From positions 1,240,001 through 1,304,000 of the forward strand of contig NZ_VIVK01000001.1 of assembly GCF_007828865.1 (NCBI RefSeq): 64,000 bases of DNA. Reading direction: 5' to 3'. This DNA comes from Kribbella amoyensis. Its GTDB lineage: Bacteria; Actinomycetota; Actinomycetes; Propionibacteriales; Kribbellaceae. Made by a program: the position numbers and the translations under genes. Below, in pieces: positions 51,296 through 60,030 of this stretch (within the stretch, counting starts at the first letter, position 1; each line of letters starts with the position of its first letter). The notes below the pieces were generated by a model. It made no database searches. It was given only the letters and a program-made list of their open reading frames with translations, and was not told the origin of the DNA.

Positions 51296-54274
51296 TCAGC
51301 TGACAGCGAGGTCTGTGGTCAGTTGGGTGAGGTCTTTCTTGGCTTGGGTGACTTTGGTGTCGTTGGCTATCTGTTGCCAGGCCCGGATGGCTCGGTTCAG
51401 GTAGCGGCGGGCGAAGTCGGGGTTGCCGGTGGACCGGTGGAGGCGGCCCAGGTTGTGGGCCGCGTCGCCTTCCACGCTGCGATCGCCGAGGCGGTGGCCT
51501 ACTTCGATCGCCTCGAGGAGCATCTTGCGGGCGGCCGCGTCCTCGCCCAGCACCATCAGGACCTCGCCCAGTTCGGCTCTCGCGTACGCCGCGCAGTGGT
51601 CGTCGCCGATGCCTTTGAAGATCGCCAGGGACGCCCGCAGTTGCCTGGCCGCCTGGTCGGGCCTGCCTTGGCGGAGGCGGAGGGTGGCGATGCGGCGGCG
51701 GACCTTGGCTTCGCGGTGCCGGTCGCCGAGCCGGACACCGAGCAGGAACGCCTCGGCCAGGTACCGCCCGGCGGTGACCGTGTCCTCGCGGGCCAGCCAG
51801 ATCGAGGCGGCCGCGCTCCGCGCCACCGCTTCGCCGTTGCGGTCGCCGACCTCGACGAACGCGTTCACCGCCTTCTCGTACTGCGGGAGCGCCTCGTCCG
51901 GCCGGCCGCGTTCGCGCAACCACGTCCCCAGGCCGACCGCGGCCACGCCCTCGCCCAACCGGTCGCCCACTTCGGCGAACAGCGAGGCCGCCGCGGTCAG
52001 GTGTTCCCAGGCCGGTTCCCAGTCGTCGCGGTACAAGGCGAGCTGGCCGAGGTTCCGGTGCAGGATCGCGCTGCCCCGGCGATCACCGCACGCGATCGCG
52101 CTGAGCAGCCCGGGCCGGTGGGATTCGTTCCAGTCGTCGAAGCCGGCCCGCATGTCCAGGTACGGTCCCCAGGCCGCCGCCAGTCGCCAGGCCTGCTCGT
52201 GCAACTCGTTCTGCGCGGCGGCCCGGATCGCGGGGACGAACGTGCTCCGCTCACTGTCGAACCACGCGATCGCGTCCGCGTCGGTGAACGGCTCCGGATC
52301 CGGCGCCCGCAGGGGTCCCTCGTAGTCCAGGCTGCCGAAGTACTCGAACGGCAGCGCGGCCGCGGCTCGGCGGACCTTGTGCAGCAACGCGTCCAGGACG
52401 GTCGCCAGGTCCTCGAGCGCCTGCGCCTTCTGGGCCTCGTCGCCGACGCCGATCGCGTGCAGCCGCAGCAGATCGTGCACCCGGTACCGCGCTTTGCCGG
52501 TCGCGTCCACCGAGCTGATCTGGACCAGGTTCACCTCGATCAGCCGGTCCAGCGCACGTCGTACCGCGGCCGGGCTCGCCACCGGTTCGAGCACGCGGGC
52601 CGAGAACACCCCGACGGCGAAGTGGCCGATCAGCCGGTACAGCCGGGCCTCTTCCGCGCTGAGCGAGTCGTAGCTGAGGTCGGCGCTGGTCCGGACCGCG
52701 AGCTCGCCGATGCTGAGCTCGTCGAGGCGGTTCGTCTCGTCGCGCAGCCGGCGGGCCAGCTCGGCCGGGCTGAGGTCGGGGCGCTGGGCGAGCCGGCTGG
52801 CCACGATCCGGATCGCCAGCGGCAGGTTCCCGCAGGCCGCGAGGATCTCCTCGGCCGCCGCGGACCCACCGTCCACCCGGCCCGAACCGGCGACCCGCTG
52901 GAACAACTCGGCCGCCTCGGTGTTCTCGAACGTGTCCAGCGGAACGCTGTCGGCGCCGGCCAGGTCCATCAACCGGTTCCTACTGGTGATGACGACCGCG
53001 GACGCGCCCGTCCCCGGCATCAGCGGGAGCACCTGGGCCGCGGACGCGACGTCGTCGAGGATGATCAGCACCCGCCGGCTGGCCAGCTCGGACCGGAGCA
53101 TCGCGGACCGCCGTTCCGGATCGGCGGGGACGGCGAAGTCGGGCACGTTCAGGCTGAGCAGCAGGTCGGTGAGCGCGCCGCCGGGATCGCGGGCCTCGGT
53201 CGCGCCGCGCATGTCGAGGTAGATCTGCCCGTCCGGGAACGACTCCCGCACCTGGTGCCCGAGCCGGACCGCGAGCGAGGTCTTGCCGGTCCCCGGCGCA
53301 CCGGAGATCACCGCGATCGGCGGCCGGACCGGGTCCCGGCCACAGACCAGGTCGCGGAGCCGGTCCAGGTGGTCCTGGCGGCCGGCGAAGTCGGCGAGGT
53401 CCAGCGGCAGCTGGCTCGGGGGCCGGCGCGGATCGGTCAACGCGGGCGCCGCCATCAGGCCGGGCGGCTCGGCGGTCGGCTCCGGCCTCCGGATCGGCGC
53501 CGGGATGCCCGGATCGGGCCAGTTCGCGGAGCGGCCGTGTTCGGCGCGGGCACCGGCGGCGGCGAGTTCGTCGCCCGGTTCGACGCCGAGCTCGTCGGCC
53601 AGCGTCCGGACCGCCTTCTGGTACGCCGTGCGCGCCTCGGCCGTCCGGCCCGCGGCGGTCAGGGTGTCGACCAACCGCCGCCACAGCTGCTCGTCGTACG
53701 GATCTTCGGTGAGCCGGGCGCTGAGCAGGACGGCGGCGCCGGCGGCGTCACCGTGGTCGAGCCGGAGATCGAGCAACGTGTCGACCAGGCCGCGGTACTG
53801 GGTCTCCAACCGGGCGATCGACCCCTCCCAGGCGGCTGAGATGCCCAGGTCGATCAGCGGGCGGTCACGCCACAGCGAGTACGCGCGGGACAGCACCTGC
53901 ATCGCCTGCCGGCCCTCGCCGGCGTCCCGGAGGTGGCCGCCTTCGGCCAGTAGCGACTCGAACAGGCTGGAGTCGAGCTCGTCGACGCCGACCTCGATGC
54001 TGTACCCGGAGGCGGAGGTGTCGATCGGCGCCGGCAGCCCGGCCTCCTGCAGCACCCCGCGCAGCGCCCGGACGTACGTGCGGATGTTCGCGGTCGCGGA
54101 GCGGGGCGGGTTGCCTTCCCAGAGCGCGTCCACGATCAGGTCGGTGGAGACGAACCTGTTCGGGTGCAGCAGCAGGGTGGCGAGGAGCTGGCGCGGTTTG
54201 ACCGCGCGGAGGGGCTGTCCCTGGACGTGACCGAGCCGCAGAGGTCCGAGGATTTCGTACCTCAGACTGTCCAC
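51296..54274 (-). CDS. SARP/AfsR-type transcriptional regulator with NB-ARC and TPR
   Basis: 992 residues. Order: OmpR-type winged helix (YEILGPLRLGHVQGQPLRAVKPRQLLATLLLHPNRFVSTDLIVDALW, about 5-90), BTAD (about 95-245), NB-ARC ATPase with P-loop ISGAPGTGKTS near 325 and LIILDDVAS Walker B, then a winged-helix/arm region and a C-terminal TPR array (LGQLALYRDDWEPAWEHL, VGDRLGEGVAAVGLG and repeats, about 730-980). This is the AfsR architecture that activates secondary metabolism or development. No biosynthetic cluster is adjacent. Direct repeats upstream suggest autoregulation. No kinase gene is beside it. Confidence 0.93.
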   Translation of the reverse strand: MDSLRYEILGPLRLGHVQGQPLRAVKPRQLLATLLLHPNRFVSTDLIVDALWEGNPPRSATANIRTYVRALRGVLQEAGLPAPIDTSASGYSIEVGVDELDSSLFESLLAEGGHLRDAGEGRQAMQVLSRAYSLWRDRPLIDLGISAAWEGSIARLETQYRGLVDTLLDLRLDHGDAAGAAVLLSARLTEDPYDEQLWRRLVDTLTAAGRTAEARTAYQKAVRTLADELGVEPGDELAAAGARAEHGRSANWPDPGIPAPIRRPEPTAEPPGLMAAPALTDPRRPPSQLPLDLADFAGRQDHLDRLRDLVCGRDPVRPPIAVISGAPGTGKTSLAVRLGHQVRESFPDGQIYLDMRGATEARDPGGALTDLLLSLNVPDFAVPADPERRSAMLRSELASRRVLIILDDVASAAQVLPLMPGTGASAVVITSRNRLMDLAGADSVPLDTFENTEAAELFQRVAGSGRVDGGSAAAEEILAACGNLPLAIRIVASRLAQRPDLSPAELARRLRDETNRLDELSIGELAVRTSADLSYDSLSAEEARLYRLIGHFAVGVFSARVLEPVASPAAVRRALDRLIEVNLVQISSVDATGKARYRVHDLLRLHAIGVGDEAQKAQALEDLATVLDALLHKVRRAAAALPFEYFGSLDYEGPLRAPDPEPFTDADAIAWFDSERSTFVPAIRAAAQNELHEQAWRLAAAWGPYLDMRAGFDDWNESHRPGLLSAIACGDRRGSAILHRNLGQLALYRDDWEPAWEHLTAAASLFAEVGDRLGEGVAAVGLGTWLRERGRPDEALPQYEKAVNAFVEVGDRNGEAVARSAAASIWLAREDTVTAGRYLAEAFLLGVRLGDRHREAKVRRRIATLRLRQGRPDQAARQLRASLAIFKGIGDDHCAAYARAELGEVLMVLGEDAAARKMLLEAIEVGHRLGDRSVEGDAAHNLGRLHRSTGNPDFARRYLNRAIRAWQQIANDTKVTQAKKDLTQLTTDLAVS

Positions 54275-54348
54275 TTGGTCGCCCTCTCAACTAAGTCGGC
54301 CCCCATGGTGGCATCCCGCCGGGCCACCGGGAAGGCTCCGGAGCTCCG

Positions 54349-54379
54349 ATGTACGCCGCGATGTATGCCGGATGTATGC
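54349..54379. promoter_or_regulatory. Three phased direct repeats upstream of SARP gene
   Basis: ATGTACGC (54349), ATGTATGC (54361) and ATGTATGC (54372), spaced 12 and 11 bp. The spacing matches SARP DNA-binding logic and lies 75-105 bp before the SARP start. Confidence 0.5.
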
Positions 54380-54610
54380 GTCCCGGGCATCGTGGTGGCC
54401 GTACCGGGGGGAGGGCAGGAACGGGGTGACGGACTGACCGCCGTCGCGACCGGGCCTGCGATCGGGACTCGTTCCCGACCCGGGACGAACGCGGGCGCTG
54501 GGCAACGGTCGTCGGGGGGCGGCCGGGGGGAGGCTCAGCGCCCACCGGGCCACCGGTCCGGGTGCCTGTGCGGGCACCCGGTCCGCGAAGCCTGCCGTGT
54601 CACCGCATCA

Positions 54611-54670
54611 GGGGAGCCGGGTGACGCGGCGGAGGGAGCGTCTCCGGGCTGCGGGGAGCCGGGTGACGCG
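54611..54670. repeat. 18-bp perfect direct repeat
   Basis: GGGGAGCCGGGTGACGCG occurs at 54611-54628 and 54653-54670, just past the LemA gene stop. Confidence 0.7.
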
Positions 54671-54672
54671 CC

Positions 54673-55557
54673 CTACTGGCCACCGGTGAACGGCGGTTGA
54701 CCGTCCTGCGGAGCGGGGGTTCCCGCGGGCGGCCCGCCCACCGGTGGCCGCCCCTGGTCCGGCGCCGGCGGCTGGCCCGGCTGCCCCTGGTACGGCTGGT
54801 TCTGCTGGTACTGCGGGTTCTGGTACTGCTGGCCCTGGTACGGCTGCTGGCCCTGGTACGGCTGCTGGCCCGGCTGGAGCTGGGAGTAGCCGGCCTGGTC
54901 GTTGCCCGGCATCTGCGGGTGGATCTGCCCCGAGGACTGCTGGCCCGGCTGCATCTGCGGCGGCGCCTGCTCACCGGCGACCGAGCCGATCGTGCCGAAC
55001 GAGACCTGCGGGACCGACCGGACGGCCTCGTCGTTGACCTCGAAGTAGCCGGCCTTCTCGAACTTGAAGCTGCCCGCGATCAGGTTCGACGGGAACGCCT
55101 CGATCCGGGTGTTGTAGTCCCCCACGTTGGCGTTGTAGAACCGGCGGCCGGCCGCGATCCGGTCCTCGGTGTCGGTCAGTTCGCGCTGCAGGTTGAGGAA
55201 GTTCTGGTTCGACTGCAGCTGCGGGTACGCCTCGACGGAGATCATCATCTGGCGCAGCGCACCGGACAGCTCACCCTCCGCGGCCGCGCGTTGCTCCGGC
55301 GTCGCGCCCTGCACGTTCACCGCCTGGGTGCGCAGCCGGGCGACCTCCTCGAACACATGCCGCTCGTGCGCGGCGAACGCCCGGACCGTCTCGACCAGGT
55401 TCGGGATCAGGTCGTACCGGCGGTGGAGCTCGACGTCGATCTGCCGCCACGACTCCTGGATCAGGTTCCGTTGCTTGACGAACCGGTTGTACGAGACGAT
55501 CAGCGCGATCGCCAGGATCACGACGAGCGCCACGATCACGATGATGACTGCGGTCAT
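54673..55557 (-). CDS. lemA: LemA family protein with Q/P/Y-rich tail
   Basis: 294 residues. An N-terminal membrane anchor (about 3-22) is followed by the LemA helical domain: YNRFVKQRNLIQESWRQIDVELHRRYDLIPNLVETV, AEGELSGALRQMMISVEAYPQL and RRFYNANVGDYNTRIEAFPSNLIA. From about residue 200 the tail is low-complexity, rich in Gln, Pro, Gly and Tyr, with QPYQGQ-type repeats. LemA proteins are membrane-anchored with a helical domain of unknown role, often beside a TPM or peptidase gene, which is absent here. The tail is unusual in length. Confidence 0.9.
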   Translation of the reverse strand: MTAVIIVIVALVVILAIALIVSYNRFVKQRNLIQESWRQIDVELHRRYDLIPNLVETVRAFAAHERHVFEEVARLRTQAVNVQGATPEQRAAAEGELSGALRQMMISVEAYPQLQSNQNFLNLQRELTDTEDRIAAGRRFYNANVGDYNTRIEAFPSNLIAGSFKFEKAGYFEVNDEAVRSVPQVSFGTIGSVAGEQAPPQMQPGQQSSGQIHPQMPGNDQAGYSQLQPGQQPYQGQQPYQGQQYQNPQYQQNQPYQGQPGQPPAPDQGRPPVGGPPAGTPAPQDGQPPFTGGQ

Positions 55558-55593
55558 TCCCTGCTCCCGAGTGTCGGTGACTACCCCGCGACT

Positions 55594-56595
55594 CTAGCCC
55601 TCCGCGGGTCCCTGGCCGCGGTCACTCATCGTGAGGACCAGCCGGCCGGCGGTCTCGCCGGCCGATTGACGCTGCCAGGCCGCGGCGACGTCGGCCAGTC
55701 CGGCAATCTCGTGGGCGACCCTGATCCGACCGGTCCCGGCGTGCGGCAGGACCGCGGTCAGCGCGTCCCGGCGTTGCTCCGGGGTGATCGCGTTGTTGGT
55801 GTAGCCGAGGATCTCCGCGGACCGGCTGCGCAGGATCGCTGACGAGAAAGTTGCCTCATCACCCGAAGCGCCGCCGAGATTCACCAGCCGGCCACGCTCG
55901 GCGAGGACCCGGGCGGCCGCAGTCGCCGCGGTCCCGAACACCGGGTCGATCACCACGTCCACCGCACCACCCGTCGCCGCCGCGAGTCGGGCCGTGAGTT
56001 CGTCGACGTCGGGTGACGGGGTGACCACGTCGTTCGCTCCGGCCGCGAGTGCGCGTCGTCGTGCCTCGTCGGACCGGCACACCGCGATCACCTGGGCGGC
56101 CCCGAGGACTCCGGCCGCGCCGATCGCCGCCTGACCGACCGCGCCGCCACCACCGAGGACGAGTACGCGCTCCCCCGGCTGGAGCCGCGCCCGCCAGGTC
56201 AACGTCATCCACGCGGCCACCGCGGACAGACCGAGCGCGGCGACGACGGTGTCGGGAACCGGCGAGTCCAGCGGGATCAGGTCCGTATCTGGGACGGCGC
56301 ACCGCTCGGCCAGGCTGCCGTCACCGGCCGCCATTCCCGCCGACGTCGCGAAGAACACCCTGGTCCCCGGCGACATCACCGCCGACTCCTCGACCACGCC
56401 CACCCCTTGGACCCCGGGCACATACGGCACCGCCGGCGGCCCGAAGTACGACGTACCCGACGCGCAGAGCAGGTCGAGCGGTACGACGGGGGCCGCGGTG
56501 ACCCGGACCACCGACTGGCCCTCGCCGGCGACGGGATCCGGGTGATCCGCGTGCGCGGGCGGTTCGCCATGGGTACGCAGGACGGCAGCTCGCAC
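55594..56595 (-). CDS. Zinc-type alcohol dehydrogenase/quinone reductase family (MDR)
   Basis: 333-residue medium-chain reductase. The N-terminal GroES-like part has VPYVPGVQGVGVVEESAVMSPGTRVFF; the Rossmann part has RVLVLGGGGAVGQAAIGAAGVLGA and DVVIDPVFG. The Cys/His zinc ligands of true alcohol dehydrogenases are not evident, so it fits the quinone oxidoreductase group using NADPH. GTG at 56595 with GGAG six bases upstream. Last gene of the five-gene operon with LigA and LigB; it probably reduces an unsaturated intermediate. Confidence 0.87.
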   Translation of the reverse strand: MRAAVLRTHGEPPAHADHPDPVAGEGQSVVRVTAAPVVPLDLLCASGTSYFGPPAVPYVPGVQGVGVVEESAVMSPGTRVFFATSAGMAAGDGSLAERCAVPDTDLIPLDSPVPDTVVAALGLSAVAAWMTLTWRARLQPGERVLVLGGGGAVGQAAIGAAGVLGAAQVIAVCRSDEARRRALAAGANDVVTPSPDVDELTARLAAATGGAVDVVIDPVFGTAATAAARVLAERGRLVNLGGASGDEATFSSAILRSRSAEILGYTNNAITPEQRRDALTAVLPHAGTGRIRVAHEIAGLADVAAAWQRQSAGETAGRLVLTMSDRGQGPAEG

Positions 56596-56609
56596 GGGTT
56601 CTCCTCGGC

Positions 56610-56969
56610 TCAGGTGGCGATGTCGGGGTACGGCGGGTGCAGGTGCGCCATCGCCCGACCGTACGCCTTCTGGTACTCGAGCGGACCGTGGTCGCGCTCG
56701 AACATCGCGATGAACAGCGTCAACGTGAGGAACGGATGCGCGCCCAGCTCGAACAACGCCACGTGGTCGTACTCGCGAAGCGCGCGCCGCTCCTCGTCGG
56801 TGAACGCGAGCCAGGTGGACCGTTCGTCGCTGGTGCAGTTGAGCAGCTTGTTCGCGTACTCCTGCTCCCACCAGGTCACCGTGCCGGCCGCGTCCGCGCG
56901 GTACCGCTCGACCAGCTCGGGATCGCGGTCGACCGTGAAGAGGAACTTGTCCAGCAGGTACTTGCTCAT
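56610..56969 (-). CDS. LigA-like subunit of class III extradiol dioxygenase
   Basis: 119-residue helical protein. LLDKFLFTVDRDPELVERYRAD at the start and LREYDHVALFELGAHPFLTLTLF near residue 80 match the LigA alpha-subunit family, which completes the active site of LigB-type extradiol dioxygenases. Its ATG overlaps the stop of the LigB-like gene (ATGA), so the two subunits are made together. The order beta then alpha is reversed relative to the classic ligAB operon. Confidence 0.88.
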   Translation of the reverse strand: MSKYLLDKFLFTVDRDPELVERYRADAAGTVTWWEQEYANKLLNCTSDERSTWLAFTDEERRALREYDHVALFELGAHPFLTLTLFIAMFERDHGPLEYQKAYGRAMAHLHPPYPDIAT

Positions 56970-57829
56970 GCCGGCACTCCGTTCGGGTACCAGGTGAAGT
57001 ACGCCTCCCTCGTGTGGAAGAGGTCCAGCGAGTCGACGTGATCGGCCTTCGCGCCGGCCCCGGCCACGCCCATCATCAGCAGGAAGTCCATGAACCCGTG
57101 CGTCGCGTTGCCCGGGAGATGCAGGCTGTCCAGCGTCACCTCGGCCAGGCATCCGTCCAGGTCGCCGCTCGCGATCCAGTCGATCGCCTTCCGGTCGAAC
57201 ACCGGATCGGGCCCGTGCTCGCCGAACTGCCGGGGACCACCGAGTTCCAGCGACAGGTGCCCGGTCCCGATGATCGCCACCCGCTGGTCGCCCGGCCAGG
57301 ACTCGACCAGCCGCCGGATCGTCCGGCCGAGCTCGACGAATCGCCGCGGCCGGGGCAGCGGCGGCGCGAAGATGTTGGTGTAGATCGGCACGATCGGCAG
57401 GTCCGCCTGCGGCCGCAGCGTGATGATCGGGCAGGTGATGCTGTGGTCGATCCGCAGTTCGTTGCTGAAGGCAAGGTCGAAGCCGGCGTCCAGGCCGTTC
57501 CGGAGGATGTGCGCGGCCAGCTGCTCCTCACCGGGCAGCGTCATCCGGGGCAGGCCGAACTCGCGTTCCTCGTTGTAGAAGTTGCCGTCGAAGAACGGCG
57601 CCTTGCCGACCAGGAACTGCGGCATGTTGTCCAGCCAGAGCTGGTGGAAGTGGTCGCTGCCGACCATCACCAGCACGTCCGGCCGGGCCTTGGTCAGGGT
57701 CTCCCGGAACGCCTCGATCTTGGCGACCCACGCGTCCGCGAACGGCGGCCGGTCGTCCCCGGTGGCCGTGCTCGCCCGGTAGTAGAAGGGATGGTGGGTG
57801 GAGGCGATGACCGCGGCGACTGTGGCCAT
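56966..57829 (-). CDS. LigB-like catalytic subunit of class III extradiol dioxygenase
   Basis: 287 residues. Fe(II) ligands are in ASTHHPF (H12/H13) and GSDHFHQLW (H60/H62); NELRIDHSITCPIITLRP and GTGHLSLELGG are further family marks. It cleaves a catechol, protocatechuate or gallate-type ring next to the hydroxyls; the substrate is not readable. Third gene of the operon after the CoA transferase and citryl-CoA-lyase-like genes, 12 bp after the latter's stop... in transcription order it follows them on the minus strand and is coupled to the LigA-like gene by ATGA. Confidence 0.88.
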   Translation of the reverse strand: MATVAAVIASTHHPFYYRASTATGDDRPPFADAWVAKIEAFRETLTKARPDVLVMVGSDHFHQLWLDNMPQFLVGKAPFFDGNFYNEEREFGLPRMTLPGEEQLAAHILRNGLDAGFDLAFSNELRIDHSITCPIITLRPQADLPIVPIYTNIFAPPLPRPRRFVELGRTIRRLVESWPGDQRVAIIGTGHLSLELGGPRQFGEHGPDPVFDRKAIDWIASGDLDGCLAEVTLDSLHLPGNATHGFMDFLLMMGVAGAGAKADHVDSLDLFHTREAYFTWYPNGVPA

Positions 57830-57841
57830 GACGTGGCTCCC

Positions 57842-58642
57842 TCAGGTCGGATCGACGTAGACCGCGTGCCGGTCGACAGTCAGGTAGGTGTCCATACCGA
57901 TCGGCCGGCGCCGCTCCTCCGCGAGCTGACCGAGCAGGCCGGCGGCCCTTGCCAGCAAGGCGAATCCGCGCAACAGCTCGACCGGCAACCCGAGATCGGC
58001 GAGCGCTGCACCGCACACCCCGGCGCCGTTGAGCGGGAGGCGCCGGCCGAGTACCTGCTCGTGGACGCGGCCGATCGCCTCGAACAACCGCAGATGTGGT
58101 CCGCGCAGCCCCTCCTCCGCCGCGATGCCGATCAGTACCGGGGTCCGCGGATCCTGGACCTTGTGGACCGGGTGGCCCAGGCCAGGGACGTACCGCTTCG
58201 CCGCCTTCGCTTCGGCAACGACCTCCAGCGCCAGCGCATCCCAGCCGGCGTCGTCGGTCGGCAGGTCGCCCTCGTGGCGTTGCAGGGCTTCGTGGAGGAA
58301 GGCGCCGCAGTCCTCGGTGACGCCGAGGAAACGGGACCCGCCTCCGAGCAGGCCGGCCGCGAGCGCGCCTTGCAGCGAGTCGGGCGCGGACAGGTACGTC
58401 AGCCGGGCCGCGATCGCCGTCGGGGTGAAGCCGTGGTCCGCCAAGGCAACCAGGACCGCCTCGAAGACCCGCGTCTCCCCCGGGGTCGGCCGGCGCAACG
58501 CGACCAGCCAGAAGGCGAGTTCGCCGAATCCGACCTGGCCCATCAGGTCGGCCGTCAGGTCCTGCCCGAGCAGCCGGATCTCGTCCGCGGTCGACGTACC
58601 GAGCGAGGTCGGGAAGGACAGCCCGTGATCGGGTTCGGTCAT
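57842..58642 (-). CDS. Citrate synthase-like protein, citryl-CoA lyase type
   Basis: 266 residues, far shorter than citrate synthase (about 430), matching the citryl-CoA lyase group. Marks are FGELAFWLVALRRPTPGETRVFEAVLVALADHG, the helical ALAAGLLGGGSRFLG, the conserved YVPGLGHPVHKVQDPRTPVL and a late LNGAGVCGAALADLG. Such proteins cleave or form tertiary hydroxy-acyl-CoAs. It overlaps the CoA transferase gene by ATGA, so a CoA-activated hydroxy acid from ring cleavage may be split here; inference. Confidence 0.83.
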   Translation of the reverse strand: MTEPDHGLSFPTSLGTSTADEIRLLGQDLTADLMGQVGFGELAFWLVALRRPTPGETRVFEAVLVALADHGFTPTAIAARLTYLSAPDSLQGALAAGLLGGGSRFLGVTEDCGAFLHEALQRHEGDLPTDDAGWDALALEVVAEAKAAKRYVPGLGHPVHKVQDPRTPVLIGIAAEEGLRGPHLRLFEAIGRVHEQVLGRRLPLNGAGVCGAALADLGLPVELLRGFALLARAAGLLGQLAEERRRPIGMDTYLTVDRHAVYVDPT

Positions 58643-59823
58643 GCGGAACGCTCCTCGTCGCCGGGTCCGCGGCCGTCCCGTGGGCCCGCCAGCCAGCGGC
58701 GGAGTTCGGCGCCGTGCTCGTCCAGGTCCGGCGGCGGCAGGCGGTACCCGGCCTTGGTCTCGGAGAACGTGATCGGGTTGCGCACCGTCGGGATCGAGCC
58801 GACCGTGACGACCGGGTCCAGGCCGATGTCCTCGGCGAACGCGACGCCGCCGTCGACCGTGTTGATCGGCCCGCACGGGACGCCCGCGGCGATGATGGCG
58901 CGGAACCACTCCAGCTTCGTCCGGGTCTGCAGTCGCTCGACCAGCAAGGGCCGCAGCTCGTCCCGGTTCGCGGTCCGCTTCTCGTTCCGGTCGAACCGCG
59001 GGTCGTCGGCGAGCTCCGGGATCCCGAGAACGTCCACCAGCTTGCGGAACTGGCCGTTGTTCCCCGCGGTGATGATCAGCTCGCCGTCGGAACACGGGAG
59101 CGGCTCGTACGGGAACAGGCTCGGGTGGCTGTTCCCCATCCGGAGTGGGACGACCCCGCCCGCGACGTACGCGCTGGACTGGTTCACCAAGCCGGACAGC
59201 GCGGAGGACAGCAGGTTCACCTCGACGTGCTGACCGCGGTTGCTGGCGTGACGGGCGTTCAGCGCGGACAGGATGCCGATCGTCGCGTGCAGTCCCGCGA
59301 TCACGTCGAACACCGAGATCCCGGCCCGGTACGGTTCGCCGTCCGGGTCGCCGGTCAGGCTCATCAACCCGGAGATGGCCTGCACGATCAGGTCGTACCC
59401 GGGAAGCGCGGCGCCCTTCGGTCCACTACCGAACCCGCTGATCGACGCGTACACGATGCCGGGATTCCGGGCGGCGACCGCGGCGTAGTCCAGGCCGTAC
59501 CGGGCCAGGCCGCCGGGTTTGAAGTTCTCCAGCAGCACGTCGGCCCGGCCGGCCAGCTCCTGCGCGGCCGCGAGGTCGGCCGGGTCCTTCAGGTCGAGCG
59601 CGATCGACCGCTTGTTGCGATTCACGGCCAGGTAGTACGTCGAGACGCCGTCGCGCACCGGCGGCTGCCAGGACCGGGTGTCGTCGCCGCCGGGGGCCTC
59701 GACCTTGACCACCTCGGCGCCCAGGTCGGCCAGCAGCATCGTCGCGTACGGCCCGGCCAGAATCCGGGAGAAGTCGGCCACCAGCAATCCCGCGAGCGGT
59801 CCCTGCGGCAGGTCGTCAGGCAC
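58639..59823 (-). CDS. Family III CoA transferase (CaiB/BaiF)
   Basis: 394 residues. LLVADFSRILAGPYATMLLADLGAEVVKVEAPGGDDTRSW and the conserved NRNKRSIALDLKDP are the family signature; the catalytic Asp follows in GYDLIVQAISGLMSLTG. It moves CoA between carboxylic acids. The GTG at 59823 has GGGAGG six bases upstream. First gene of the five-gene operon, divergent from the amidohydrolase gene. It overlaps the citryl-CoA-lyase-like gene by four bases, pointing to sequential steps. Confidence 0.92.
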   Translation of the reverse strand: MPDDLPQGPLAGLLVADFSRILAGPYATMLLADLGAEVVKVEAPGGDDTRSWQPPVRDGVSTYYLAVNRNKRSIALDLKDPADLAAAQELAGRADVLLENFKPGGLARYGLDYAAVAARNPGIVYASISGFGSGPKGAALPGYDLIVQAISGLMSLTGDPDGEPYRAGISVFDVIAGLHATIGILSALNARHASNRGQHVEVNLLSSALSGLVNQSSAYVAGGVVPLRMGNSHPSLFPYEPLPCSDGELIITAGNNGQFRKLVDVLGIPELADDPRFDRNEKRTANRDELRPLLVERLQTRTKLEWFRAIIAAGVPCGPINTVDGGVAFAEDIGLDPVVTVGSIPTVRNPITFSETKAGYRLPPPDLDEHGAELRRWLAGPRDGRGPGDEERSA

Positions 59824-59848
59824 GGGTCCCTCCCGTCGTCCAACAAAA

Positions 59849-59862
59849 CGGACACTTGTCCG
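59849..59862. promoter_or_regulatory. Palindrome CGGACACTTGTCCG near the CoA transferase start
   Basis: Perfect 6-bp arms with a 2-bp spacer, 26 bp upstream of the CoA transferase start. It shares the TGTCCG half-site with the palindrome near the amidohydrolase gene. Confidence 0.5.
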
Positions 59863-59977
59863 CACTGAGCGTCAACGGCAGTCTCGATCGCCCCGAGCAC
59901 CGCTGTCAAGGCGTCGCAGCACGACCTCTTGACAGACCTCCGTAGCGATTCAATAGTGAACTTATCGCCCTCTGACC

Positions 59978-59995
59978 GACATACGGACGTATGTC
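59978..59995. promoter_or_regulatory. Palindrome GACATACGGACGTATGTC near the amidohydrolase start
   Basis: Perfect 8-bp arms around GA, about 35 bp upstream of the amidohydrolase ATG. A candidate site for the nearby IclR-type regulator or another dimeric repressor. Confidence 0.55.
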
Positions 59996-60030
59996 CGACC
60001 GCTGCGCGACGACAGTTTCAGGAGGAGACC

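Larger units (their letters stand above)
54275..54672. other. Intergenic region between SARP and LemA genes
   Basis: 398 bp with no supportable gene. The left third is the SARP promoter with phased repeats at 54349-54379; the right third carries an 18-bp direct repeat (54611 and 54653). The middle is featureless GC-rich DNA. Confidence 0.5.

Noticed and set aside
51038..53839. 933-codon open frame antisense to the SARP gene
   Set aside because: Gly/Arg/Asp-rich shadow without any domain; the SARP protein on the other strand is complete.
54287..54577. Short frames between SARP and LemA
   Set aside because: No ribosome site, shadow-like composition, overlap with the probable SARP promoter.
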